A stretch of 39,808 nt of DNA from an uncultured SAR116 cluster alpha proteobacterium (GTDB lineage: Bacteria > Pseudomonadota > Alphaproteobacteria > Puniceispirillales > Marisalimonadaceae), in contig CACMOJ010000016.1 in the NCBI GenBank assembly GCA_902615325.1, positions 1-39,808 of the forward strand. Direction: 5' to 3'. The notes under the pieces were generated by a model. That model had not been told where the DNA came from. It worked only from the letters and a program-made list of their open reading frames with translations, and did no database searches. Of the stretch, positions 16,321 through 24,770 are shown piece after piece. A program made the position numbers and the translations under genes. Positions within the stretch are counted from its first letter, which is position 1. Every line of letters starts with the position of its first letter.

Positions 16321-18090
16321 TTATTTAAATTTCTTTTTTACATAAGACCCTGGAGCATTTTCAATTACCTGAAATTCGTTATTATGATTAAAATTCATTT
16401 CATCTAAAGAACCACTCTTCTTTTGTATCCAAGATGCCCATTCGTTCCACCAAGACCCTTCATTTTTCTTTGCTTTGTAAAACCATTCATTAATATCTTC
16501 CATTTTTGTCTCATTGGTCCAATATCCATACTTAACAGAGTTCTCTGGATTTATTATACCTGCTATATGACCACTTCCTGCTAAAATAAATTTTTTTTCT
16601 CCAGTTGTTTTATTCAGACCAAAAAAGGAAGATTTCCATGGAGCAATATGATCAGTATGTGTAGCAACGGCAAAAATTGGTAGATTAATATCTTCTAATG
16701 ACACAATTTCGTCAAAAACATTTAATTTTCCTATTGAAAGCATATTTTTTTTATAAAAATTTTCTAAATATTCTAAAGCCATAACTCCAGGTAAATTAGT
16801 GGAGTCACTATTCCAGTATAATAGATCAAATGGTGGTGGTTTTTTTCCCATAAGGTATGATTTTATGGCGGGTCCATAAACTAGATCATTTGATCTTAAA
16901 AAACTAAAAGTTTTTGCTAGGAAACTTCCTTCCATGTAACCATACTTTTCAATTTGTTTATTTATAGATGATAGATATTCATCTGTTACAAATATAGATA
17001 AATCTCCTGGATCTTCAAAATCTGTAAGTGTTGTAAAAAATGTACTTGATTTAATAAATTTAATATTTTTCTTACTTAGATATGCTAATGTTGAAGCTAG
17101 CAAGGTGCCTCCAATACAATAACCAATAGTATTAATTTGATCTTGCTTACAATAACGTTTAACAACATCGGAAGCTTTTAACAATCCGTTATCAATGTAA
17201 TCTTCAAATGATACATTCTTATGTTCAGTTCCAGGATTTACCCAAGAAATTACAAACACTGATAAATTTTTCTTTAAACAAAATTGAATGAAGCTATTTT
17301 CACGCTTTAAATCTAAAATATAAAATTTATTAATCCATGGAGGTATAATTAGCAACGGTACCGAATAACATTTTTTTGATATTGGTTCATAATGAATAAG
17401 TTGAAATAATTCATTTTGAAATATTACTGATCCTTTTGATTGAGCAATATTTTTCCCAACTTCAAATGCATCATCATCAGTTAAGCTTACGTTTAACTCA
17501 CCATCATTTTTTTCTAAGTCATTGACTAAATTCTCAAGACCATCAACAAGCGACTTACCTTTAGTATCAATTGCTTCTTTAATAGCTTCTGGGTTAGTTC
17601 CTAAGAAATTGGTTGGAGAAAAAAAATCTACCATTTGTTTAGTAAAAAAACTTATTTGTTTCTTATCGGGTTTTGATAGACCCTCTATACTATTGACAGT
17701 TTCTTCAATAATATTAGACGAGGTGATGTATTGATTTTTAATCATTTTGAAATACGGGTTATTCTCCCAAGTGCTTTCTTTGAACCTTCTGTCTGATACA
17801 TCAGCTTTATTTTCTGTTTGATTTAAAAAATCTTTTTGAGCATCTGACCATATTTGAAGAGTAGATTTGTAAAATTTAACTTGATTTTCTATTAATCTTG
17901 ATGGGTTTGAAAGCATCTCAGAAAAATATTTAGACGCTGCTTTATAATATAATTCTTGGTTTGGTTTTGCATAATCTGAATCATTATTTTTATTAGCTAG
18001 TGATAAAACAAGTCTTTTAGTCAACAAATCAATCCTATTTAGATTTTCTTGTAATTCATCAAATTCTCTTGTTTTATTATTATTATTCAT
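16321..18090 (-). CDS. phaC: Class I polyhydroxyalkanoate synthase PhaC
   Basis: PhaC polymerises (R)-3-hydroxyacyl-CoA, normally hydroxybutyryl-CoA, at the granule surface. The 589-residue protein has a variable N-terminal region followed by an alpha/beta hydrolase core. The lipase-like box is GYCIGG with nucleophile C325; D480 (ATHTDHIAPW) and H508 (AGSGHIAG) complete the triad. Other family hallmarks are PPWINKFYILDL and the C-terminal GSWWNEWASWI. The length is that of class I enzymes. GGGA lies before the ATG. phaP follows immediately downstream but with its own promoter, and phaZ is divergent upstream. Confidence 0.96.
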   Translation of the reverse strand: MNNNNKTREFDELQENLNRIDLLTKRLVLSLANKNNDSDYAKPNQELYYKAASKYFSEMLSNPSRLIENQVKFYKSTLQIWSDAQKDFLNQTENKADVSDRRFKESTWENNPYFKMIKNQYITSSNIIEETVNSIEGLSKPDKKQISFFTKQMVDFFSPTNFLGTNPEAIKEAIDTKGKSLVDGLENLVNDLEKNDGELNVSLTDDDAFEVGKNIAQSKGSVIFQNELFQLIHYEPISKKCYSVPLLIIPPWINKFYILDLKRENSFIQFCLKKNLSVFVISWVNPGTEHKNVSFEDYIDNGLLKASDVVKRYCKQDQINTIGYCIGGTLLASTLAYLSKKNIKFIKSSTFFTTLTDFEDPGDLSIFVTDEYLSSINKQIEKYGYMEGSFLAKTFSFLRSNDLVYGPAIKSYLMGKKPPPFDLLYWNSDSTNLPGVMALEYLENFYKKNMLSIGKLNVFDEIVSLEDINLPIFAVATHTDHIAPWKSSFFGLNKTTGEKKFILAGSGHIAGIINPENSVKYGYWTNETKMEDINEWFYKAKKNEGSWWNEWASWIQKKSGSLDEMNFNHNNEFQVIENAPGSYVKKKFK

Positions 18091-18093
18091 TTT

Positions 18094-18121
18094 TTGTTTC
18101 CCGATTAGTAAATTATATAAT
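18094..18121 (+). promoter_or_regulatory. Candidate phaZ promoter
   Basis: A perfect TATAAT (18116-18121) is preceded at 16 bases by TTGTTT (18094-18099). It sits in the 60-base region between the phaC and phaZ starts, with a predicted leader of about 23 bases. No CTGC-N3-GCAG site is present here, so the depolymerase and synthase do not share the phasin control element. Confidence 0.5.
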
Positions 18122-18150
18122 AGAATTTTAGTTAATTGCTAGGAATGTAT

Positions 18151-19371
18151 ATGCAAATATCAACTTATGATTTTTTTGAAACTTCAAGACAATATAATGA
18201 ATGGATTAGTTCTTCTTTGAAAACTTTTTGGGGAAACCCTATTTTTGGTCTTAATCCTAGTCCAATTCCTCAAGTAATGTTTACTTATGGAAAATTGACT
18301 GAGCATTATCTGTCAAGAGTAACCTCAAAACCAGATTGGGGAATAAATTCTTTTGTAGCTAATGGAAATGAATATAGCGTCTCAAAAAAAGTAATCTTAA
18401 AAAAACCTTTTTGTGAATTGATTAAATTTGAAACTAATAGAAAAAAAGCAAATATTAAAAAAGTTCTCATTATTGCTCCTATGTCAGGACATTATGCAAC
18501 TCTGACAAGAAACACAGTTTTATCTTTATTACCGGATTGTGAAGTTTTTGTGACAGATTGGTTGAATGCACGAGACGTATCTCTATCGAAAGGTAAATTT
18601 GACATTGAAGACTTCACTAAATATTTAATTGAATTTTATAAGTTTCTTTCGCCAGATTTAAATGTAATGGCAATATGTCAACCTGCACCATTAGCTCTCG
18701 CGGCTTTATCATTTATTTCTAAAAATTATTATAAAAAGAAACCAAGTACTTTAACATTAATTGGAGGCCCAATTGATCCAGAAGCAAACCCTTCATCTGT
18801 AACTGACTTTGGAAACAAACTGAGCCTAGATTATTTAAAAAACACCATGACAATGCCAGTTGGTGTAAATTACAAAGGAGTAGGTAGATCTGTATATCCT
18901 GGGATAATTCAATTATCGTCCTTCATATCAATGAACTTTAAAACGCATCTTAACTCTTTTTTTGATCAAGTTTTTAAAGAAATTGAAGGCATTGCCTCTG
19001 AAAATGATCGTCATAATAAATTTTACAATGAATATTTAGCCGTGATGGACATGACTGCAGAATTTTATCTTACAACAGTAAATAGAATTTTTAAAAAAAG
19101 AGAAATTGCAAAAAATATATTTTCTTTGGAAAATGAGGCTTTAGATCTAAATGATATCAAAGATATCCCGATTTTTATAATCGAAGGTAAAAATGATGAT
19201 ATTTCAGCCCCTGGTCAATGTCTTGCAGCTTTAGAGATCTTAAAAAAGATTCCTGATAACCTTAAATTTAGTTATTTACATGAAAATGCTGGACATTATG
19301 GAATTTTTAGTGGAAAGGCTTGGAGAGAAGATATCCGTCCCGAGTTCATAAATTTCATTAATAAATTTTAG
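18151..19371 (+). CDS. phaZ: Intracellular polyhydroxybutyrate depolymerase PhaZ
   Basis: The 406-residue protein matches the intracellular PHB depolymerase family that hydrolyses native granules. The active-site element is ICQPAP with nucleophile C176 (cysteine instead of the usual serine). Aspartate 349 or 350 (GKNDDISAPGQ) and H382 (ENAGHYGIFSG) are the likely partners, with spacing close to the Ralstonia enzyme. The C-terminal GIFSGKAWREDIRPEF is typical. The ATG at 18151 is chosen because AGGA lies 6 bases upstream; an ATG at 18145 and a TTG at 18136 are in frame. It is divergent from phaC, placing polymer synthesis and breakdown back to back. Confidence 0.92.
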   Translation: MQISTYDFFETSRQYNEWISSSLKTFWGNPIFGLNPSPIPQVMFTYGKLTEHYLSRVTSKPDWGINSFVANGNEYSVSKKVILKKPFCELIKFETNRKKANIKKVLIIAPMSGHYATLTRNTVLSLLPDCEVFVTDWLNARDVSLSKGKFDIEDFTKYLIEFYKFLSPDLNVMAICQPAPLALAALSFISKNYYKKKPSTLTLIGGPIDPEANPSSVTDFGNKLSLDYLKNTMTMPVGVNYKGVGRSVYPGIIQLSSFISMNFKTHLNSFFDQVFKEIEGIASENDRHNKFYNEYLAVMDMTAEFYLTTVNRIFKKREIAKNIFSLENEALDLNDIKDIPIFIIEGKNDDISAPGQCLAALEILKKIPDNLKFSYLHENAGHYGIFSGKAWREDIRPEFINFINKF

Positions 19372-19473
19372 TTTATTATTGATTATTTTTTGATCAATTA
19401 TCCAAATATTCATCATTTCTAAATTAGAAATAATCTTTTTTTAAATTAACTGTTGATAAATAATTCTTTAAAA

Positions 19474-19493
19474 CCTATTTACACATAAATAGG
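19474..19493 (+). promoter_or_regulatory. Perfect inverted repeat overlapping the phaB ribosome binding site
   Basis: CCTATTTA (19474-19481) and TAAATAGG (19486-19493) form a perfect 8-base stem with the loop CACA. The right arm includes the first bases of the AGGAG ribosome binding site (19491-19495) of phaB, whose ATG is at 19501. A possible promoter, TTGATA (19453-19458) with TATTTA 17 bases later (19476-19481), overlaps the left arm. It could act as an operator or as an RNA hairpin that hides the ribosome binding site. Confidence 0.4.
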
Positions 19494-19500
19494 AGATCAA

Positions 19501-20283
19501 ATGGACGATATAAAACTTTCTAATTTTAACTCAAAAAGTAAAGACGAGGTTGTTTTTACTGAAGACAGAATAGCACTTGTATCTGGTGGAACAAGAGGTA
19601 TTGGTAGAGGTATTTGTGAAATTTTAAAAAGAGCTGGTGCTACGGTTATTGCTGGATACGCTTCAGATGATGAGCAAGCAAAAAAATTTACAAGAGAAAC
19701 CAATATTAAATCAATTAAATGGGACGTTTCTAATTTTCAGGAATGCGACAATGTTGTTAAAGAAATTATTTCAGAGTACGGAACACTATCAATACTAGTA
19801 AATAACGCTGGCATAACCAGAGATAGTACAATCAAAAAAATGTCAATTGATCAGTGGCAAGACGTTATAAACGTTAATCTTAATTCTGTTTTTAATATGA
19901 CTAAAGTTTGTTGGGATGAGATGACATCTAAACATTTTGGTAGAATAATTAATATTTCTTCTGTTAATGGACAGGCAGGCCAATACGGACAGGTGAATTA
20001 CTGCGCTGCTAAAGCAGGTATAATTGGAATGACAAAAGCTATAGCTCAAGAAGGTGCTCGCTATAATATTACAGCTAATACCGTTGCTCCGGGTTATGTT
20101 GACACAGAAATGGTTGCAGCAGTTCCACAAAATGTTTTAGATAAAATAATTAGTACAATTCCTGTTGGGAGATTAGGTCATCCACAAGAAATTGCTAGAG
20201 CAGTTGCTTTTTTAGCAAGAGAAGACTCTCAATTTGTTACTGGATCTACCATCTCTATAAATGGTGGACACCATATGTATTAG
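19501..20283 (+). CDS. phaB: Acetoacetyl-CoA reductase PhaB
   Basis: PhaB reduces acetoacetyl-CoA to (R)-3-hydroxybutyryl-CoA with NADPH, supplying PhaC. The 260-residue SDR has the cofactor motif SGGTRGIGRG (from residue 28), NNAGITRD (101-108), and the family-specific SSVNGQAGQYGQVNYCAAKAG with S154, Y167 and K171. It ends in the typical VTGSTISINGGHHMY. An extra, poorly conserved stretch of about 20 residues precedes the Rossmann fold; the start is set by AGGAG at 19491-19495. It follows phaZ after 129 bases, which include a weak hairpin (19415-19431) with a T run. No phaA thiolase is in the window. Confidence 0.93.
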   Translation: MDDIKLSNFNSKSKDEVVFTEDRIALVSGGTRGIGRGICEILKRAGATVIAGYASDDEQAKKFTRETNIKSIKWDVSNFQECDNVVKEIISEYGTLSILVNNAGITRDSTIKKMSIDQWQDVINVNLNSVFNMTKVCWDEMTSKHFGRIINISSVNGQAGQYGQVNYCAAKAGIIGMTKAIAQEGARYNITANTVAPGYVDTEMVAAVPQNVLDKIISTIPVGRLGHPQEIARAVAFLAREDSQFVTGSTISINGGHHMY

Positions 20284-20324
20284 AATAGTTTATAATAATT
20301 ATTAGATTTGAATATTGGGTCAAA

Positions 20325-20915
20325 TCAAAATTCACTAAGACCTGCCAACAATATCACTATAAACAAGCAAAAAGCCATACTCTTATTAACTGCCGATTGT
20401 CTTCCTTTACTTAAGCCCCATTGTCTTAGCTTTACGCCAAGCCATAACCAAATAAAATGAACTGGAACCCAGACAAAATTTATTATTAACGTTTTTATTA
20501 AAATTTCTTGCTGCAAATTAAAACCTTGCAATGGAAACCCAGTAAATAAAATACCATTTACCAAATAAGCTTTTGGATTGATTACCTGTAAGAATATAGC
20601 CTCAAAGAAGGTAGGTTTTTTTTTTGATTGTTTAAATTTTATTTCGTTTCCTGCAGTGGCTATCCTCCAAGCTATCCAAGTCAAATATGATAAAGATATT
20701 ATTAAAAACACAGGTTCAACCCATGGGATTTCAAATAAGAAACCTTTAAAACCTGTTACTACAAGAACTAAAACTGTATTTGTTCCAATAAATAACCCAG
20801 CTAAATATAATGTACCGGTTTTCCATCCAAAACCTGATCCTGTCGCTGCTAAAGACAAAACCCCAGGCCCAGGCGTTATTATCATTAAAAAGATTGCAAT
20901 TGTAAAAGCTAACAT
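20325..20915 (-). CDS. LysE/RhtB family exporter
   Basis: This 196-residue membrane protein has about six hydrophobic segments. The N-terminal FLMIITPGPGVLSLAATGSGFG is the LysE/RhtB signature (TPGPN-like), and FLQVINPKAYLVNGILF matches the conserved NPKA motif. The family exports amino acids or small metabolites. An in-frame TAA just upstream fixes the ATG at 20915. It starts 14 bases after the second GlcD-like gene and is probably the last gene of that operon, so it may export or relieve a related metabolite. The substrate is not known. Confidence 0.88.
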   Translation of the reverse strand: MLAFTIAIFLMIITPGPGVLSLAATGSGFGWKTGTLYLAGLFIGTNTVLVLVVTGFKGFLFEIPWVEPVFLIISLSYLTWIAWRIATAGNEIKFKQSKKKPTFFEAIFLQVINPKAYLVNGILFTGFPLQGFNLQQEILIKTLIINFVWVPVHFIWLWLGVKLRQWGLSKGRQSAVNKSMAFCLFIVILLAGLSEF

Positions 20916-20929
20916 TTTTTTTGATTATT

Positions 20930-22342
20930 TTAGATAAACAGTTTTCCAGGATTCATAATCAAATTTGGATCAAAAGATTTTTTAATTGCCTCCATGACAT
21001 CAACTGAATTACCTAATTCATTATACATATATTTTCTTTTACCTTGCCCAATTCCATGTTCTCCTGTACAAGTTCCATCCATTTTAATGGCTCTATCAGA
21101 TAACCTGTCTAAGAAAGGTCCTAATTTAGAAACTTCATTTTCGTTATTTGTATCTAGCATTACAGCAACATGAAAATTTCCATCACCAGCATGGCTTGCT
21201 ATGGGACCAATTAAATCATTATCATTTAAGTCTTTTACTGTTTCAACAATGCATTCTGATAGTCTAGATATTGGTACACAAACATCAGTGGAATACATTT
21301 CTGTACCAGGCATATAAGATCTTGCAGCCCAATATGCATCATGTCTAGCTTTCCATAATTTATTTCTTTCCTCATTATTTGAAGTCCATTCATAATTATT
21401 GCCTCCAAACTCAAGTGCAATTTCACCAAAAAGCTCTGACTGTTCATCAACAGATTTTTTGCTTCCATGAAATTCCAAAAGTAGCAATGGTTCTTCTGGC
21501 AAACTTAATTTTGAATACAAATTACAAGCTTTAACCTGTATCGCATCTAAAAGTTCAATTCTTGCTACAGGAATACCAGATTGAATTGTAGTTATAACTG
21601 TATCTGCTGCATCTTTTATAGATGTAAATGATACTCGGCCGCCAGCTATAACTTCTGGTATACCATAAAGCTTTAACGTAATTTCTGTAATTATGCCCAA
21701 AGTTCCTTCAGAACCAACTAAAAGTCTAGTTAAATCATAACCAGCGGAACTTTTTTTTGCTTTATTTGAAGTTTTAATTATTTCTCCATTTGGCATTACT
21801 GCCTCTATCGAAACAACGTTATCCTTCATTGTTCCATATCTAACCGCATTTGTTCCAGATGCTCTTGTTGAAGACATGCCTCCAATTGATGCATTTGCAC
21901 CAGGATCAATTGGAAAAAATAGACCCGTATCTCTGAGATGAGTATTAAGTTGTTCCCTTGTAACTCCTGGTTGAACCGTAACCAATAAATCATCCTGATA
22001 TACATTAAGTATTTCATTCATATTATTCAAATCAATAGATAAACCACCAAATGGAGCATTAACATGCCCTTCAAAAGAGGACCCGACACCAAAAGGAATA
22101 ATAGGACATCTGAAATCATTACAAATTTTTACTGCATCTGATACGTCATTTTTATTTGATGCGAATAAAACTCCATCTGGTAATTCAGATTCGTGAATGG
22201 TCATTGTATGTGAATGTTGTTCTCTAATACTTTTAGAATCGGAAAATTGCTGGCCAAATTTATCTTTTATTTTAGAAATACATTCTTGAATATTTTTTTT
22301 ATTATATGTTTTTCCTAACCATTGGCTTTCATTATCTGACAT
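20930..22342 (-). CDS. FAD-linked D-2-hydroxyacid dehydrogenase (GlcD/D-lactate dehydrogenase-like), copy 2
   Basis: This 470-residue flavoprotein oxidises a D-2-hydroxyacid such as D-lactate or glycolate, probably passing electrons to a cytochrome or quinone. The FAD-binding PCMH domain shows PIIPFGVGSSFEGHV, DPGANASIGGMSSTRASGTNAVRYG and VGSEGTLGIITEITL. The C-terminal FAD-oxidase domain shows HAGDGNFHV and GTCTGEHGIGQGK, ending DPNLIMNPGK. It is the same length as the gene immediately upstream, with roughly two-thirds identical residues by eye, so the two are tandem duplicates. AAGG lies 6 bases before the ATG, and the gap from the previous stop is 8 bases. Confidence 0.92.
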   Translation of the reverse strand: MSDNESQWLGKTYNKKNIQECISKIKDKFGQQFSDSKSIREQHSHTMTIHESELPDGVLFASNKNDVSDAVKICNDFRCPIIPFGVGSSFEGHVNAPFGGLSIDLNNMNEILNVYQDDLLVTVQPGVTREQLNTHLRDTGLFFPIDPGANASIGGMSSTRASGTNAVRYGTMKDNVVSIEAVMPNGEIIKTSNKAKKSSAGYDLTRLLVGSEGTLGIITEITLKLYGIPEVIAGGRVSFTSIKDAADTVITTIQSGIPVARIELLDAIQVKACNLYSKLSLPEEPLLLLEFHGSKKSVDEQSELFGEIALEFGGNNYEWTSNNEERNKLWKARHDAYWAARSYMPGTEMYSTDVCVPISRLSECIVETVKDLNDNDLIGPIASHAGDGNFHVAVMLDTNNENEVSKLGPFLDRLSDRAIKMDGTCTGEHGIGQGKRKYMYNELGNSVDVMEAIKKSFDPNLIMNPGKLFI

Positions 22343-22350
22343 AATAAGCC

Positions 22351-23763
22351 TTAAAATATTTTTCCTGGATTCATAATATTAAATGGGTCTAAAGCTTTTT
22401 TAATATTTTTCATAAAATCAACTGAACTACCTAATTCTTCTACTAGATACTGTTTTTTTCCTTGTCCTATTCCATGTTCACCGGTGCATGTTCCATCAAG
22501 TAAGATTGCTCTTTTTGACAAATCGTCAAGAAATTTATTTAAGTTATTAATTTCAATGTCATTTTTAGGATCTACCATTAATTGAACATGAAAATTCCCG
22601 TCCCCTACATGTCCAACAATATGACCAAATAAATCATATTTTGTTAAATCGTTTTGTGTTTTTTCAATGCATTCTGACAACTTTGAAATTGGTACACAAA
22701 CATCTGTTGCAATATATTCATGATCAGGCTTACAAGATTTAGTCGCGTAATAAGCGTCATGTCTTGCTTTCCAAAGTTTATTTCTTTCTTCATTATTGGA
22801 AGTTGATTCAAAATTGTTTCCTCCAAAATCTGCTACAATTTCTGAAAAGAACTCAGATTGCTCCTTTACAGACGATTCACTTCCATGAAATTCAAGAAGT
22901 AATAGAGGTTCTTCTGGTAAATTAAGTTTAGAGTAGCTATTACAAGCCTTAACCTGTTCTTGATCTAATAATTCAATTCTTGCGACAGGAATACCAGCCT
23001 GAATTACCATAATTACTGCTTCAGTAGCGTCCTTTATTGAAGGAAAAGTTACTCTACCTCCTGCTATAACTTCAGGAATACCATATAATTTAATTGTAAT
23101 TTCTGTAATAATACCAAGGGTGCCCTCAGATCCAACAATTAGTCTTGTTAAATCATAACCAGCTGAACTTTTTTTTGCTCTATTAGATGTTTTAACTATT
23201 TCACCATTTGGCATTACACATTTTAAAGAAATAACATTATCTTTCATTGTTCCATATCGTACTGCATTAGTGCCAGAAGCATTTGTGCTTGCCATACCAC
23301 CTAGAGATGCATTTGCACCTGGATCAATTGGAAAAAAAAGTCCTGTATCTCTTAGGTACACATTCAACTGCTCTCTTGTAACACCTGGTTGCACTACTGC
23401 ATAACCATCTTCGGGGGATACATATAAAATTTTATTCATGTTATTAAGATCAATTGATATGCCTCCATATAAAGCATTAACATGCCCTTCTAGCGACGAT
23501 CCAACTCCAAAAGGAATTATAGGACATTTGTATTTTTGACAAATTTCAACTGTTTTTTTTACATCTATTTCGTTTTCTGCAAAAACAACTCCGTCAGGTA
23601 ACTTTGAGGTATGTATTGTAGTCGTGTCAGTGTGTTGTTCTCTTACACTTTTAGATATAGAAAATTGCTGGCCGAATTCTTTTATCAATTCAGTAACAGC
23701 ATCTTTTTTATTAAAATCAAAATTTAAATCTGATACTTCAAGTTCTTTTTCTAATACACTCAC
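22351..23763 (-). CDS. FAD-linked D-2-hydroxyacid dehydrogenase (GlcD/D-lactate dehydrogenase-like), copy 1
   Basis: The first of two tandem 470-residue paralogues. It carries the same FAD-binding elements (PIIPFGVGSSLEGHV, DPGANASLGGMASTNASGTN, VGSEGTLGIITEITI) and C-terminal GHVGDGNFHVQL and GTCTGEHGIGQGKKQY. It differs from copy 2 mainly at the N-terminus and in the segment after the KARHDAY motif (YATKSCKPDHEY against WAARSYMPGTEM), which lies near the substrate pocket in this family. This suggests different substrate preference. The start is GTG at 23763 with AGGGA 6 bases upstream. It is divergent from kdgK, so one 62-base region drives both units. Confidence 0.92.
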   Translation of the reverse strand: MSVLEKELEVSDLNFDFNKKDAVTELIKEFGQQFSISKSVREQHTDTTTIHTSKLPDGVVFAENEIDVKKTVEICQKYKCPIIPFGVGSSLEGHVNALYGGISIDLNNMNKILYVSPEDGYAVVQPGVTREQLNVYLRDTGLFFPIDPGANASLGGMASTNASGTNAVRYGTMKDNVISLKCVMPNGEIVKTSNRAKKSSAGYDLTRLIVGSEGTLGIITEITIKLYGIPEVIAGGRVTFPSIKDATEAVIMVIQAGIPVARIELLDQEQVKACNSYSKLNLPEEPLLLLEFHGSESSVKEQSEFFSEIVADFGGNNFESTSNNEERNKLWKARHDAYYATKSCKPDHEYIATDVCVPISKLSECIEKTQNDLTKYDLFGHIVGHVGDGNFHVQLMVDPKNDIEINNLNKFLDDLSKRAILLDGTCTGEHGIGQGKKQYLVEELGSSVDFMKNIKKALDPFNIMNPGKIF

Positions 23764-23825
23764 TTTTGATCCCTATTAAAATTAATGTACTTATGATATT
23801 ACTACATTAAATATAATAATTTTAA

Positions 23826-24758
23826 ATGAAAAAAAATATTAAAAATTCAATTTTTGCTGGTGAATGCATGATAGAAGTCAGTGGTAATACTGATAATTTA
23901 GATAAAAAGCAAATTAAAATGAATTTAAATTTTGGCGGTGATACGTTTAATGCAGCTGTATATTTTTCTAGATTGACAAATAAACTATTTAACACTTTTT
24001 ATTTTACTGGGTTGGGTAATGACCATTTATCTGAAATGATGATAGAAAGATTTAAATATGAAAATTTAAAAACTGACCTAATACAAAGAATTAAGGGAAA
24101 GTATCCTGGACTTTATTCTATTCAAACGGATAAAAAAGGGAATAGAAGTTTTTCATATTGGAGAAATGAATCAGCCGCAAAAGAAATGATAAAAAAATGT
24201 AATTTAGATAATTTAGAAAAATTCATTAGTAATACTGAATTATTTTATTACACAGGGATTTCTCTTGGGATTTTAAAGCCTAAGGATCAAAATAAATTAA
24301 TTGAATTATCAAAAAAATCTAAACTTACAGCTTTTGATTTTAATTATCGAAATAGTTTCCATGGTAACAAAATTAAATCTCAAAGTTTATTTAAAAAAAG
24401 TAATCTTTTTTCTAAAATAAATTTCATATCATTTGATGATATAATTGAGATATTTGGAAAGTCTGATCCATTTCAATTTATAAATACTTTTAAAAGAAAA
24501 GATAACATAATTATTTTAAAGTATTTCGAAAAAATATTTTATTCTGAATTCAATAAAATTGGTTCTATAAATATACCAATTATTAAAGCAATTGATACAA
24601 CTGCTGCAGGAGACTCTTTTAATGGATCTTTTTTAGCATATCATCTAAAAAATAAACATTTATCAGTTGAAGAAAAAATTTTAAGGTCTCATGTCATAAC
24701 AAAAAATGTACTCAAATATAGAGGCGCAATCATTCCAAAGTCAAAAATGAAAATATAA
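23826..24758 (+). CDS. kdgK: 2-keto-3-deoxygluconate kinase (PfkB family)
   Basis: KdgK phosphorylates 2-keto-3-deoxygluconate at O6, making the substrate of Eda. The 310-residue ribokinase-fold protein has GECMIEVSG (residues 12-20), NFGGDTFNAAVYFSRL, GLGNDHLSE, PGLYSIQTDKKGNRSFSYWR and ESAAKEM, the last three being characteristic of KDG kinases, and the catalytic loop DTTAAGDSFNG with D263 as general base. No clear Shine-Dalgarno site precedes the ATG. It is followed after 12 bases by a 2-hydroxyacid dehydrogenase. Lysine- and isoleucine-rich sequence reflects the base composition rather than truncation. Confidence 0.92.
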   Translation: MKKNIKNSIFAGECMIEVSGNTDNLDKKQIKMNLNFGGDTFNAAVYFSRLTNKLFNTFYFTGLGNDHLSEMMIERFKYENLKTDLIQRIKGKYPGLYSIQTDKKGNRSFSYWRNESAAKEMIKKCNLDNLEKFISNTELFYYTGISLGILKPKDQNKLIELSKKSKLTAFDFNYRNSFHGNKIKSQSLFKKSNLFSKINFISFDDIIEIFGKSDPFQFINTFKRKDNIIILKYFEKIFYSEFNKIGSINIPIIKAIDTTAAGDSFNGSFLAYHLKNKHLSVEEKILRSHVITKNVLKYRGAIIPKSKMKI

Positions 24759-24770
24759 TTAGAGGTGTAA

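Noticed and set aside
19415-19442. Hairpin ATTTCT / AGAAAT followed by a T run after phaZ
   Set aside because: The stem is six AT-rich pairs and would be too weak to call a terminator with confidence; it is mentioned only under phaB.
20305-20326. Inverted repeat GATTTGA / TCAAATC between convergent phaB and the LysE-type gene, considered as a terminator
   Set aside because: The 7-base stem is AT-rich and neither side has a following T run, so it does not meet the form of an intrinsic terminator.
20578-20937. A 119-codon open frame on the + strand
   Set aside because: It is antisense to the LysE-type gene, which has clear family motifs on the opposite strand.
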